Source: Bacteroidota bacterium
GTDB taxonomy: Bacteria; Bacteroidota; Bacteroidia; Bacteroidales; SZUA-534
DNA: 64,000 bases
Direction: 5' to 3'
Assembly (NCBI GenBank): GCA_003250355.1
Contig: QKGS01000077.1
Location: 62,001-126,000 of the forward strand
Part shown: positions 26,402 to 35,516 of the stretch, piece by piece
How the letters are laid out: every line of letters begins with the position of its first letter
Position numbering within the stretch: position 1 is the first letter of the stretch
Notes under the pieces: generated by a model
Seen by the model: the letters and a program-made list of their open reading frames with translations, nothing else
Told to the model about the DNA's origin: nothing
Databases searched by the model: none
Position numbers and translations under genes: made by a program

Positions 26402-27151
26402 TTACTTACTTGCTTTTACAATATAATTATCTTCCAAATCGCATTCTAAAATTATTTCTGATAAGTTTTCATAATCATATCCACAAGCCATTTTAATATC
26501 GTTAAAACCGGCATTTTTCAAAAGGTCTTTTATATTTTGAGGCGAATAATATTTTCGTTTACTCTCTACTATTGCACTATTACCATTTACTATAAAATCG
26601 AGCGATCGGGTTTCAATATTGTCATTTACGGTACGCGTATCATAAACATCCATTTTTATCCCCTCTGTTTGAAAAGCTTTATGAAGCTTATTTTTATAAA
26701 TAACTGGGTTTGATAACGACTTGGGATAAAACAAATCGAGTAAAATAATACCACCGGTAGAAAGCGATTGTGCAATATTAATTAAAAACTGTTGTGGATT
26801 ATCAAGTATATAATTAAAAGTATAAAATGAGATGATAATTACCTCAAATTTTTGATTCAACGTTGAATTGCAAAAGTTATGATTAAGAAGAGTAAGGTTA
26901 CCATTATCTATAAAACGGCTAAGCTTTTTCGATGCCCGCTCAAGCATATTATTAGAAATATCAACACCTGTAACACTACAACCTCTTTCGAGCATATTTC
27001 GTAATACTCTACCGGTTCCACAACCTACTTCAAGTATTTTTGCCGATGAATTGCAATAGTTATTGTAAAATAAAAAATCAGAATTGAACCCTGCTACATA
27101 TACATCATACAGAGTTGCAAATTGTTGATATGTTTGAGTAGAGTTTGTCAT
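26402..27151 (-). CDS. Class I SAM-dependent methyltransferase
   Basis: The protein has 249 residues. Motif I ILEVGCGTGRVLRNML is followed by VTGVDISNNML, then the LLNHNF and GGIILLDLFYP blocks. A UbiE/type-11-like fold is likely; the substrate is unknown. It starts 2 nt after the stop of the ECF sigma gene, so the two are probably translated from one message. Confidence 0.82.
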   Translation of the reverse strand: MTNSTQTYQQFATLYDVYVAGFNSDFLFYNNYCNSSAKILEVGCGTGRVLRNMLERGCSVTGVDISNNMLERASKKLSRFIDNGNLTLLNHNFCNSTLNQKFEVIIISFYTFNYILDNPQQFLINIAQSLSTGGIILLDLFYPKSLSNPVIYKNKLHKAFQTEGIKMDVYDTRTVNDNIETRSLDFIVNGNSAIVESKRKYYSPQNIKDLLKNAGFNDIKMACGYDYENLSEIILECDLEDNYIVKASK

Positions 27152-27153
27152 TA

Positions 27154-27744
27154 CTATATTTTACGCAAATCGACTTTACTCTCGTCCGATATTTTACGCA
27201 AGTTGATAATTGCATAGCGCATTCTACCTAAGGCAGTATTAATACTTACCCCCGTAAGGTCGGCTATTTCCTTAAAACTCATATCGTAATAGTAACGTAG
27301 TTTTACAACTTCCTTTTGTTCGTCGGGAAGTTTTTCAACCAAATGCTTAATATCTTTATGTATCTGTTCAACCACCATATTCTGTTCAACGGTAACTTCA
27401 GCGAACTGTACTGTATCTAACAATGGAACTTCTGAATCGTCGTCGGAAATGGTTTTTAGCTGTTTGTCTTTTCGGTAATGGTCTATAATAAGGTTATGTG
27501 CTATACGCATAACCCACGATACAAAACGTCCTTCATCGTTGTATTTACCTGCATGAAGCGAACGTATTACTTTTATAAATGCGTCTTGAAATATATCTTC
27601 GGCAAGCTCACGGTTTTTTACTACCATAAGTATATACGAAAACACCTTGCTTTTATGCTTATTTATTAATGTGTCGAGACTTGCTTTATTGCCGTCTAAA
27701 TACTGCTTTATTAGCTCACAATCTTGCTGACTATTGTTCGCCAT
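27154..27744 (-). CDS. ECF-type RNA polymerase sigma factor
   Basis: The protein has 196 residues. Region 2 holds EDIFQDAFIKVIRSLHAGKY and FVSWVMRIAHNLIIDHYRK; region 4 holds LPDEQKEVVKLRYYYDMSFKEIA with the GVSINTALGRMRYAI recognition helix. It directs RNA polymerase to a special promoter set. No anti-sigma gene is adjacent; instead a methyltransferase follows after 2 nt. Unusually for this phylum a good Shine-Dalgarno sequence (GGAGGT) lies 4 nt before the ATG. The 336-nt gap upstream (27745-28080) contains a (TAA)7 run and the parDE promoter. Confidence 0.92.
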   Translation of the reverse strand: MANNSQQDCELIKQYLDGNKASLDTLINKHKSKVFSYILMVVKNRELAEDIFQDAFIKVIRSLHAGKYNDEGRFVSWVMRIAHNLIIDHYRKDKQLKTISDDDSEVPLLDTVQFAEVTVEQNMVVEQIHKDIKHLVEKLPDEQKEVVKLRYYYDMSFKEIADLTGVSINTALGRMRYAIINLRKISDESKVDLRKI

Positions 27745-27910
27745 AACTACCTCCGTTTTTTTTTGTTTTTAGAGTAATTATTTATCTATAAGCATTCAGT
27801 TTTTGTTATACAATAAATTTCCGACTTCTCAAAAATAGAAAAAAAATATCCTAATCCTAATGTAATCGTTAAAAAAGAAACATTTGTAATTATTTAATAC
27901 CCTACTTCAT

Positions 27911-27931
27911 TAATAATAATAATAATAATAA
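27911..27931. repeat. (TAA)7 microsatellite
   Basis: Seven exact TAA units lie in the gap between the sigma factor gene (167 nt from its start) and parD. Length change here would alter spacing upstream of either gene; no effect can be shown from one sequence. Apart from this run and the parDE promoter, 27745-28080 holds only AT-rich sequence. Confidence 0.85.
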
Positions 27932-28033
27932 TATAAATGAAAACAAATTAATTCATAAATAAAAATGAAGTAAAAATATTTGCCTGCCGATACCATTACG
28001 ACTAGTAATAGTTATATAATTGCAAAGTTCACC

Positions 28034-28065
28034 TTTGAACATTATACCAATAATTGGTATCTTTG
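28034..28065 (+). promoter_or_regulatory. parDE promoter with built-in operator palindrome
   Basis: TTTG (28034-28037) and TATCTTTG (28058-28065) form a -33/-7 pair with a 20-nt spacer, matching the Bacteroidota consensus. The spacer contains a perfect palindrome with 8-bp arms and a 1-nt centre (28044-28060; core TACCAAT-A-ATTGGTA). It touches the -7 box, the expected place for autorepression by the ribbon-helix-helix antitoxin. The ATG follows 15 nt later. Confidence 0.8.
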
Positions 28066-28080
28066 CATAAAGCATTTATC

Positions 28081-28317
28081 ATGAATAAGAACACATCAAT
28101 AACGCTCGGTTCACACTTTGACACTTTTGTTAAGAGTAGTATTTCAAGAGGACGACACAAAAATGCCAGCGAAGTTGTAAGAGCAGGCTTAAGGCTTCTT
28201 GAAGAAGATGAAAGCAAAATAATTGCTTTAAAGTATGCCATAAAAGAAGGTTTGAATAGCCCCAGAATTGAAGACTTTGACTTTGATAAGCAACTTGAAA
28301 TGCTTAAAAAGAAATAA
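28081..28317 (+). CDS. parD: ParD-like antitoxin
   Basis: The protein has 78 residues. The N-terminal ribbon-helix-helix (NTSITLGSHFDTFVKSSISRGRHKNASEVVRAGLRLLEEDE) binds DNA, and the C-terminal acidic tail (NSPRIEDFDFDKQLEML) wraps the toxin. Family knowledge: it neutralises ParE and represses its own promoter. The start ATG at 28081 follows the promoter at a suitable distance; the TTG frame at 28054 would begin inside the operator. One base separates its stop from the parE start. Confidence 0.92.
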   Translation: MNKNTSITLGSHFDTFVKSSISRGRHKNASEVVRAGLRLLEEDESKIIALKYAIKEGLNSPRIEDFDFDKQLEMLKKK

Positions 28318-28318
28318 A

Positions 28319-28627
28319 ATGGCTAAAATTGTTTTCAGACAAAAAGCTATTAATGATTTATCTGATATTTGGGATTATACAAACAATATATGGTCGGAGA
28401 AACAGGCCGATAAATGCTATCAATTAATAAAGTCTGCTTGTAATAAAATAAGTCTTTATCCGGAAACAGGAAAACGATATTCTGAAATCAGCTCAAGTTT
28501 ACTTGGGTTTAAAACCGGAATAAATATTGTTTTTTATCATAGAATATCCGAAGTAGAGATAGAAGTAATAAGGATTTTGCACGAACAGATGGACTTAAAA
28601 CACTTAAAAAACAGAATAAAAGAATAA
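28319..28627 (+). CDS. parE: ParE-like toxin (RelE/ParE superfamily)
   Basis: The protein has 102 residues: MAKIVFRQKAINDLSDIWDY at the start, then YPETGKRY and the closing VIRILHEQMDL typical of ParE. Family knowledge: ParE poisons DNA gyrase. The ATG at 28319 is preferred to the upstream frame that overlaps parD. The gene ends 9 nt before uvrA, so toxin and excision repair may share a transcript. Confidence 0.92.
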   Translation: MAKIVFRQKAINDLSDIWDYTNNIWSEKQADKCYQLIKSACNKISLYPETGKRYSEISSSLLGFKTGINIVFYHRISEVEIEVIRILHEQMDLKHLKNRIKE

Positions 28628-28636
28628 ACCAACACA

Positions 28637-31420
28637 ATGCTACAAACTAAAAATATAGAAGTAAAGGGAGCGAGAGTTCATAACTTAAAAAATATAAATG
28701 TAAATATTCCACGCAATAAGTTTGTTGTAATTACCGGATTATCGGGCAGTGGAAAGTCGTCGCTGGCATTCGATACATTATATGCCGAAGGGCAACGCAG
28801 GTATGTTGAAAGCCTTTCATCATATGCCCGTCAGTTTCTCGGAAGGGTTCAGAAGCCTGAGGTCGATTTCATAAAAGGTATACCACCGGCAATTGCCATA
28901 GAGCAAAAAGTAAATACAACCAATCCACGCTCAACAGTTGGCACATCGACCGAAGTATACGACTATTTGAAACTGCTGTTTGCCCGTGTAGGCAAAACAT
29001 ATTCTCCCATTTCGGGCGATTTAGTAAAAAAACACAGCACAGAAGATATTGTCGATTATCTTTCAAAATTTCCGGAAGGGACAAAAGCTATAATATTTGC
29101 TCCAATTCAGTTTTTAAAAGACAGAACAATAGAGCAAACCTTTGATGTATTACAAAAGCAAGGTTTTTCAAGAGTTGAATACAAAGGCGAAATAATTAAA
29201 ATTGACGAACTAGAGAAAACTGAGAATGCAAAAGATGCACTTTTAGTAATAGACCGTATAAGCATTAGCAATGAGCAAGACAGCCTGAGCCGAATTGCCG
29301 ATTCAGCACAAACAGCATTTTTTGAAGGACATGGATATTGTACCGTAAAAGTATTTCTGGATAATGGCATAAAAGAACAAATGTTCTCAAATATATTCGA
29401 TGCCGATGGCATTACTTTCGAAGAACCGTCGGATTTAATGTTCTCGTTTAACAATCCTGTTGGCGCCTGTAAACGTTGCGACGGATTTGGTATGACTATT
29501 GGAATAGACGAAGATTTGGTAATACCAAACAAAAACCTTTCAATATACGAAGATGCTATTGCCTGTTGGCGTGGCGATAAAATGACAGAATGGAAAAATA
29601 AGCTTATATACAATGCCGACAGAGCGGATATACCTATTCACAAACCGTTTAAATCGTTTACCGAAGAACAAAAGCAACTGCTTTGGAACGGTAATAAGTA
29701 TTTTAAAGGGTTAAATGATTTTTTTGCATATTTGGAAGAACAGAGTTTCAAAATCCAATACAGGGTAATGCTTTCGCGCTATCGCGGTCGTACTATATGT
29801 CCTGAATGTAAAGGGACAAGGCTAAAGAAAGAGACTAATTATGTAAAGGTGGCAGGTAAAACCATTTCTGAAATAGTACTTATGCCTATTTCAGAACTTT
29901 CGGAATATTTCAATAATATTGAATTTGACGACCACGACAAAAAAATTGCTAAACGGTTATTGATAGAAATACAAAGCCGGCTTACATTTTTACTCGATGT
30001 AGGTCTTGGTTACCTTACTCTTAACCGTTTATCGTCATCGTTGTCGGGTGGTGAATCGCAAAGAATTAATTTGGCAACATCGCTGGGCAGCAGCCTTGTA
30101 GGTTCGCTTTACATACTCGACGAACCTTCAATAGGACTACATTCGCGCGATACAGAAAGGCTTATTAAAGTACTGCGAAATTTGCAAAAACTTGGCAATA
30201 CAGTAGTAGTAGTAGAACACGATGAGGATATAATGCGTGCAGCCGATGTTATAATTGACATTGGTCCCAAAGCCGGTTTACATGGTGGCGAAGTGGTATT
30301 TCAAGGAACACACAGCGAATTGAAAAACAGCAACAACAGCCTTACGGCTAAATACCTAACCGGCGAGCTTAAAATTGCAGTTCCTGAAATTCGCCGAAAA
30401 TGGAGAAACTATCTACAAATAGAAGGGGCACGAGAAAATAACCTTCAAAACATTGATGTTAAATTTCCATTGGAAGTTTTTACCGTAGTAACAGGAGTAT
30501 CGGGGTCGGGCAAATCGTCGTTAATAAAAAAGGTTTTATATACAGCTCTAAAAAAACGATATGGAGGGTATAGCGACGAATCGGGCAAATTCAGCAATTT
30601 AGGAGGCGACCTGAAAATGATATCGGATGTAGAGTTTGTGGATCAAAATCCGATAGGAAAATCGTCGCGTTCTAATCCTGTTACCTATATAAAAGCATAC
30701 GATGAAATACGTAAGCTCTTTGCTGACCAAAAAGGAGCTAAACTAATGGGCTATACTGCATCACATTTTTCATTCAATGTTGACGGAGGACGATGCGATG
30801 AGTGTCAGGGAGAAGGAACCATTAAAGTGGAAATGCAATTTATGGCCGACATAGAGCTTGTATGTGAAAGCTGCAATGGTAAGCGCTTTAAACAAGATGT
30901 ACTTGACGTAAAATACCAAGGGAAAAGTATATTCGATGTACTGGAAATGACTATTAGCCAAAGTATTGAGTTTTTTAATAAAAAACCAACCTCGCTTACC
31001 AATAAAATTGTTAAAAAACTTCAAACCCTTGTTGATGTTGGGCTGGGATATGTAAAACTGGGACAATCATCGAGTACATTAAGTGGTGGTGAAAGCCAAA
31101 GGGTAAAACTTGCGTCATTTTTGGGTAAAGAAAAAAGCGACCCTATTTTATTTATATTTGATGAACCTACTACCGGGCTTCATTTTCACGATATTGAGGT
31201 ACTTCTGAAAGCATTTAACGCACTTATTAAAAACGGTAATTCACTAATAGTAATTGAGCACAATCCCGATGTTATAAAGACCGCCGACTGGATAATAGAC
31301 CTTGGACCCGATGGTGGTAACAAAGGAGGTAATATAGTATTTGAGGGAACTCCTGAAGAGCTTGTTAAGTGTGAGGAATCGTATACCGGAGTGCATCTTA
31401 AAGGTAAATTAGTTAATTAG
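28637..31420 (+). CDS. uvrA: Excinuclease ABC subunit A
   Basis: The protein has 927 residues, normal for UvrA. It has two ABC ATPase units: Walker [10 protein letters not shown] near residue 33 with LSGGESQR and ILDEPS, and a second set with [20 protein letters not shown] and IFDEPTTGL. Zinc motifs [16 protein letters not shown] and CESCNGKRF are present. At the first zinc finger only the second pair (CKRC) remains; the expected first CxxC is replaced by a stretch reading [11 protein letters not shown]. It recognises bulky DNA damage with UvrB. It sits directly behind parDE with a 9-nt gap and ends 7 nt from the convergent ABC ATPase gene. Confidence 0.96.
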   Translation: MLQTKNIEVKGARVHNLKNINVNIPRNKFVVITGLSGSGKSSLAFDTLYAEGQRRYVESLSSYARQFLGRVQKPEVDFIKGIPPAIAIEQKVNTTNPRSTVGTSTEVYDYLKLLFARVGKTYSPISGDLVKKHSTEDIVDYLSKFPEGTKAIIFAPIQFLKDRTIEQTFDVLQKQGFSRVEYKGEIIKIDELEKTENAKDALLVIDRISISNEQDSLSRIADSAQTAFFEGHGYCTVKVFLDNGIKEQMFSNIFDADGITFEEPSDLMFSFNNPVGACKRCDGFGMTIGIDEDLVIPNKNLSIYEDAIACWRGDKMTEWKNKLIYNADRADIPIHKPFKSFTEEQKQLLWNGNKYFKGLNDFFAYLEEQSFKIQYRVMLSRYRGRTICPECKGTRLKKETNYVKVAGKTISEIVLMPISELSEYFNNIEFDDHDKKIAKRLLIEIQSRLTFLLDVGLGYLTLNRLSSSLSGGESQRINLATSLGSSLVGSLYILDEPSIGLHSRDTERLIKVLRNLQKLGNTVVVVEHDEDIMRAADVIIDIGPKAGLHGGEVVFQGTHSELKNSNNSLTAKYLTGELKIAVPEIRRKWRNYLQIEGARENNLQNIDVKFPLEVFTVVTGVSGSGKSSLIKKVLYTALKKRYGGYSDESGKFSNLGGDLKMISDVEFVDQNPIGKSSRSNPVTYIKAYDEIRKLFADQKGAKLMGYTASHFSFNVDGGRCDECQGEGTIKVEMQFMADIELVCESCNGKRFKQDVLDVKYQGKSIFDVLEMTISQSIEFFNKKPTSLTNKIVKKLQTLVDVGLGYVKLGQSSSTLSGGESQRVKLASFLGKEKSDPILFIFDEPTTGLHFHDIEVLLKAFNALIKNGNSLIVIEHNPDVIKTADWIIDLGPDGGNKGGNIVFEGTPEELVKCEESYTGVHLKGKLVN

Positions 31421-31427
31421 GTCATTT

Positions 31428-32231
31428 TTATTTCAGCGAATCTAAAGTTTTCTGAGATACAAGAAATACAACCGGATTATTAGACAAGGGGTTGGTTTTG
31501 GTAATAACCACAGTATCGTACACTGCTTCAATATTTTCGTAATTAACTATTTCATTTGGAGTACCTTGTGTATATTGAGTGCCATTTTTCATCATTATTA
31601 GATAATCGCAGTATTCGCTGGCAAGGTTCAGGTCGTGAATAATCATGAGTACAGTAAGCCCCAGTTCATCATTGAGTTTTTGAATAAGATTAAGTACTTG
31701 CACCTGATGAGTAATGTCTAAGTACGATGTAGGTTCATCTAGTAGCAATAGCTGCGGTTCTTGTGTAAGTGCCCGGGCTATGCTTACAAGCTGCTGTTCT
31801 CCACCACTAAGTTCATTCATATATTTATTACGCATACGCCAGGTATCGGTCATTTCCATATACTTTTGGGCAATAGCGTGATCATATTTCGATTCAAAAA
31901 AATTCAGATGCTTTTTGTGCGGTATACGTCCCATAAGAACGTACTCGTATGCTGTAATAGCTTCGGCATTAATTTTTTGTGTAACTATGGCTATATTGCG
32001 GGCTTTTTCTTTATAGCTCATATTACTAATATTAATGTTATTGAGTAAAATTGAGCCTTTATGTGCTTTAAGTTCCTGGGTAACACCTTTAAATAATGTA
32101 CTTTTACCTGAACCATTTGGACCAATTATTCCTGCAAAACTTCCCTTGTGAATTGAAAAATTTACATTCTCAATTTTAAAACCGGTACGGTATCCACATG
32201 AAAAGTTTTCTATTTTAAAAAAGTTCTTCAT
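31428..32231 (-). CDS. ABC transporter ATP-binding protein (iron-siderophore/cobalamin type)
   Basis: The protein has 267 residues: Walker A GPNGSGKST, signature LSGGEQQLVSIARAL, Walker B LLLLDEPTS and the His loop (MIIHDLNLA). It belongs to the FecE/BtuD group and pairs with the permease encoded upstream. I take the ATG at 32231; the TTG at 32246 would place the start inside the heptamer array. No periplasmic binding-protein gene is adjacent, so substrate (siderophore, haem or cobalamin) is open. Confidence 0.9.
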   Translation of the reverse strand: MKNFFKIENFSCGYRTGFKIENVNFSIHKGSFAGIIGPNGSGKSTLFKGVTQELKAHKGSILLNNINISNMSYKEKARNIAIVTQKINAEAITAYEYVLMGRIPHKKHLNFFESKYDHAIAQKYMEMTDTWRMRNKYMNELSGGEQQLVSIARALTQEPQLLLLDEPTSYLDITHQVQVLNLIQKLNDELGLTVLMIIHDLNLASEYCDYLIMMKNGTQYTQGTPNEIVNYENIEAVYDTVVITKTNPLSNNPVVFLVSQKTLDSLK

Positions 32232-32378
32232 AGTATTAGGTTGCAAGTTATAGGTTATAGGTTACAAGTTGCTGGTTGCTGGTTTAGTTTCTAGCTTTCG
32301 TATCATTTTTCATTTCAATATTCTAAGTTCTTACTTCAATATTCGGTATGCTGACTTATGATTTTAGCATTCTTACTT
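32232..32378 (-). repeat. Array of 21 phased heptanucleotides
   Basis: The whole gap between the permease stop and the ATPase start reads as 21 consecutive 7-nt units on the coding strand. The first overlaps the permease stop codon and the last touches the ATPase ATG. Exact repeats include AATATTG twice and AAGTAAG twice (three times with a degenerate neighbour AAGTCAG). Towards the ATG the units follow the pattern NNNAACC/T: AGCAACC, AGCAACT, TGTAACC, TATAACC, TATAACT, TGCAACC. The unit boundaries keep one phase across 147 nt. Function unknown. Confidence 0.75.
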
Positions 32379-33380
32379 TTTCAGGCTAGTTTTTGCCAAA
32401 ACAACAATAAATACGGTTCCTCCAACTATACCGGTAATAACTCCTACCGGAAGTTCATTGGGCGATATAATGGTACGAGCCAAAGTGTCGCATAGAACTA
32501 TAAATATTCCACCTATTAAAAATGAACTTATTAGTAGCATTCTGTAATTGTTTGATATTATTAAGCGAACCATATGAGGAATAACTAATCCAACAAAACC
32601 TATAACTCCTGCTACTGCAACACTAATACCAACAAGCAACGATGATATTATAAACAATAACCGTATACTCCATTCAGTATTAACTCCTAAGTGACGTGCT
32701 TTTTCTTCGCCCAATCGCAGCGCATTAAGCGGTTGTACAAATAAATAAGTTAACACAAGTCCGGCAATAGAAGCTATTGCTGCAGTTTTTATAAGTGTAA
32801 TGTTGGGCTCATCGAGTGACCCCATTATCCAAAATACTATACTATGCACTTGTTCCGATGTTGAAGTAGACATAATAAACATCATGGCTGAGGATGAAAT
32901 GAAACTTATCATAACCCCTATTAGCAGCATACTTTGAATTCGGATACGACCGTGTCGGATACTCAGAAAATAAACCATAAACACAGTAATAACAGACCCG
33001 GCAAATCCGGCAAATGGCAATAGGTAAGTTGTTGCAGTATGTGCTACTCCAAACACTATAACCAAAGCAACCCCCAAAGCTGCTCCACCCGATATGCCAA
33101 GAGTGTATGGTTCAACAAGCGGGTTGCGATATATACCCTGAAGTATTACTCCTGCAAGGCTCAATGCTCCACCAACAGCAAAACCCAGTATTACCCTAGG
33201 TATTCGTATATGAGTAAGTATTGTATACGACATAGTACCTTTGCCGTTTTTTAAAATAGATAGCAGCTCTGAAAAGCTGAGTTTTATTTCGCCTATGGTC
33301 ATAGAATAGAATATGGTTATTGTGCTAAGTATAACAAGAATAACCAGTATTATAATCCATTTCAAATATTGCTTTTCCAA
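32373..33380 (-). CDS. FecCD/BtuC-family ABC permease
   Basis: The protein has 335 residues with about ten membrane segments and the conserved RIPRVILGFAVGGALSLAGV, NPLVEPYTLGISGGAALG, GFVGLVIPHMVR and ELPVGVITGIVGG blocks of siderophore/cobalamin permeases. The start is TTG: an in-frame stop precedes it without any ATG, and the first membrane span would be lost from the next Met. It works with the ATPase encoded downstream. The 3' end runs into the heptamer array. Confidence 0.92.
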   Translation of the reverse strand: MEKQYLKWIIILVILVILSTITIFYSMTIGEIKLSFSELLSILKNGKGTMSYTILTHIRIPRVILGFAVGGALSLAGVILQGIYRNPLVEPYTLGISGGAALGVALVIVFGVAHTATTYLLPFAGFAGSVITVFMVYFLSIRHGRIRIQSMLLIGVMISFISSSAMMFIMSTSTSEQVHSIVFWIMGSLDEPNITLIKTAAIASIAGLVLTYLFVQPLNALRLGEEKARHLGVNTEWSIRLLFIISSLLVGISVAVAGVIGFVGLVIPHMVRLIISNNYRMLLISSFLIGGIFIVLCDTLARTIISPNELPVGVITGIVGGTVFIVVLAKTSLKK

Positions 33381-33412
33381 TAGTATGTTCTTAAATATTT
33401 ATATTCTATAAT

Positions 33413-34762
33413 TCAGGAAGTTGCATTATGTGTAACTACTTTTCCTTTCCATTTGCCGGTAAGGTAATATATACATGCCCCAATAAGCCCTGTAAGCCAA
33501 GCTACAGGAACCGACCACCATATACCTGTTTCGCCATAACCCATTCGGTGCGAAAATATTTCAGCCAAAGGCACCCTAATAACCCATAGCGAGAACAAAC
33601 TTATAAACATAGGTATAAGTGTAGCTCCGGCTCCTCGAAGCATACCATACATTATAAACATACATATAAAGAACATATAAAATATATTTACAATAGTAAG
33701 ATACTCCGAACCAATACGAATAACCTCAGCGTCTTTATTAAAAAGCATTACAAGCTGTGTTCTGAACGCAATAATAACAGCTGTTAAAACTATTCCAAAA
33801 ATAACTCCAATACCCATTGTTGCAATTAACCCTTTTCTAACCCTCTCTTCTTTTCCTGCTCCAAGATTCTGCCCAACAAATGTTGCTAAAGCTCCCGATA
33901 ATGCAATTGCAGGCAATGCAGCAAATGAGTCAATACGTCCGCCAACGCTGTATGCAGCAATTACATCGGTGCCAAATGTATTTACTATACCCATAAGAGC
34001 CATCATACCCAAAGCAACAAATGTTTGCTGAAGACCTGTTGGCATACCTATTCGTACCCCTTGTTTAAAAATTTGCTTATCAAACCACATTTCAGAAAGG
34101 CGTATTTTAATAATTTCATGAGTTCGGTTCAAATATACCACTCCCGACACAAAAGCTCCTGCCTGCGATATTACTGTAGCCCATGCTGCCCCGGCTATTC
34201 CCCAGTCAAACACTAATATAAAAAGCATATCGAGTGCAATGTTCATAACCGTAGATATAATAAGAAATACCAACGGAGTTTTTGAGTCGCCTAAGCCGCG
34301 CAGAGTGGAACTTATTGCATTAAAGCCAAACATAGGAAATAACCCGGCCATATATATTATAAGGTATATAACGGCATCGTTCATAAGCTCGTCGGGTAAT
34401 TTCAGAAGTCTGAATATAGGTGTACTAAGTGTTATTCCAAGTATTGTCATTACCACTGAAAGTACAGAAAGGGTTATAAACATAGTTGAAATAGTACGCT
34501 TTACATTCATTATTTGCTTTGCACCAAAATATTGCGAAATAACTACACCAAAGCCCGAACCTAAACCAATAATAAGGGCAATAAGGGCAAATATTATAGG
34601 AAACGATGCGCCAACAGCGGCCAAAGCTCCTTTGCCAAGTATATTACCTACTATAATAGAGTCAACTATATTATACAATTGCTGAAATACATTGCCCAAT
34701 AACATTGGCATTGCAAAAATCAATATCTCCTTCCACTCCTTACCTTTTGTTAAGTCTCTCAT
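33413..34762 (-). CDS. MATE family efflux transporter
   Basis: The protein has 449 residues and about 12 membrane spans in two similar halves, starting GKEWKEILIFAMPMLLGNVFQQLYN, with VDSIIVG, FVGQNLGAGKEERV and MLRGAGATLIPM at family positions. It exports cationic drugs or metabolites against Na+ or H+; the substrate is not predictable. It lies 32 nt upstream of the ABC permease gene on the same strand and is divergent from the chromate transporter genes. Confidence 0.9.
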   Translation of the reverse strand: MRDLTKGKEWKEILIFAMPMLLGNVFQQLYNIVDSIIVGNILGKGALAAVGASFPIIFALIALIIGLGSGFGVVISQYFGAKQIMNVKRTISTMFITLSVLSVVMTILGITLSTPIFRLLKLPDELMNDAVIYLIIYMAGLFPMFGFNAISSTLRGLGDSKTPLVFLIISTVMNIALDMLFILVFDWGIAGAAWATVISQAGAFVSGVVYLNRTHEIIKIRLSEMWFDKQIFKQGVRIGMPTGLQQTFVALGMMALMGIVNTFGTDVIAAYSVGGRIDSFAALPAIALSGALATFVGQNLGAGKEERVRKGLIATMGIGVIFGIVLTAVIIAFRTQLVMLFNKDAEVIRIGSEYLTIVNIFYMFFICMFIMYGMLRGAGATLIPMFISLFSLWVIRVPLAEIFSHRMGYGETGIWWSVPVAWLTGLIGACIYYLTGKWKGKVVTHNATS

Positions 34763-34873
34763 TATTGTGTATTTGCAAATGTTGGTATATGAAACCTTGT
34801 AATATAATTACCTATTTTGTACAGAATTACAAAATAAGCGATAAAAAACTAAACACTATTCTATTATTCGTAT

Positions 34874-34881
34874 TAAGTTTG
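34874..34881 (+). promoter_or_regulatory. Possible -7 box of the first chromate transporter gene
   Basis: TAAGTTTG matches TAnnTTTG but ends only 6 nt before the ATG at 34888, which would give an almost leaderless message. No -33 TTG is seen. Confidence 0.25.
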
Positions 34882-34887
34882 CACTCC

Positions 34888-35466
34888 ATGAGTAATAAGG
34901 TGAAAAATATACATATTCAACTATTTTGGTCATTTCTGAAAGTTGGTTGTTTTATGTTTGGTGGTGGATACGCAATGTTACCGTTGCTTGAACGGGAACT
35001 TATATATTTCAGAGGGTGGATTACCAAAGAGGAACTTTTGGAACTGCTGTCGCTTTCGCAAATGACTCCCGGTACTATTGCCATAAATGCTGCTACAAGT
35101 TTAGGTAATAAAAAAGCCGGTATTTGGGGAGGTATTATTGCTTCTGCAGGTATTATTATACCTTCGCTTGTGTTTGTTATGACTGTTTACTATTTGCTAG
35201 GCGAATATATTGAGAATGAATATGCAAAAAAAGCTTTTCTTGGTATTAGAGCCTGCCTTGTTGCAATGATTATTAATGCCACTTACAAGTTATTTAAATC
35301 GGGAGTAAAGGGATATATTTCATTTATTATATTTCTTTCATTTACATTAATGTTATTTATGAATGTAAATCCAGTAATAGCAATAGTTGGCGGCGGCTTA
35401 TCCGGATTTATTATTTGGTGGCTGCTTCCTATACTATCGAAGTCAGAAATTCGATTTAAGAAGTAA
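34888..35466 (+). CDS. Chromate transporter, first half-size subunit
   Basis: The protein has 192 residues and is one CHR domain: FLKVGCFMFGGGYAMLPLLERE, SLSQMTPGTIAINAAT and about five membrane spans. Family knowledge: short CHR proteins come in pairs that act together in anion export. The ATG at 34888 is chosen because it gives the normal family N-terminus; the upstream frame back to 34705 overlaps the divergent MATE gene's start. The second subunit starts 50 nt downstream after a heptamer repeat. Confidence 0.88.
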   Translation: MSNKVKNIHIQLFWSFLKVGCFMFGGGYAMLPLLERELIYFRGWITKEELLELLSLSQMTPGTIAINAATSLGNKKAGIWGGIIASAGIIIPSLVFVMTVYYLLGEYIENEYAKKAFLGIRACLVAMIINATYKLFKSGVKGYISFIIFLSFTLMLFMNVNPVIAIVGGGLSGFIIWWLLPILSKSEIRFKK

Positions 35467-35481
35467 AAATAATACAGAAAC

Positions 35482-35509
35482 AATAACTTGCAACTTGTAA
35501 CCTGTAACT
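35482..35509 (+). repeat. Heptanucleotide tandem repeat, same family as 32232-32378
   Basis: Four consecutive units on the coding strand, AATAACT, TGCAACT, TGTAACC and TGTAACT, end 7 nt before the ATG of the second chromate transporter gene. TGTAACC also occurs in the permease-ATPase gap and TGCAACT differs by one base from a unit there. Confidence 0.75.
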
Positions 35510-35516
35510 CAAAAAT

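Noticed and set aside
31428-33380. A complete siderophore or cobalamin uptake operon with the TonB receptor at 5773-8241
   Set aside because: The genes are 23 kb apart and no periplasmic binding protein is present; a functional link cannot be supported.
33381-33412. A second heptamer array before the ABC permease
   Set aside because: The 32-nt gap shows no 7-nt phase or shared units.
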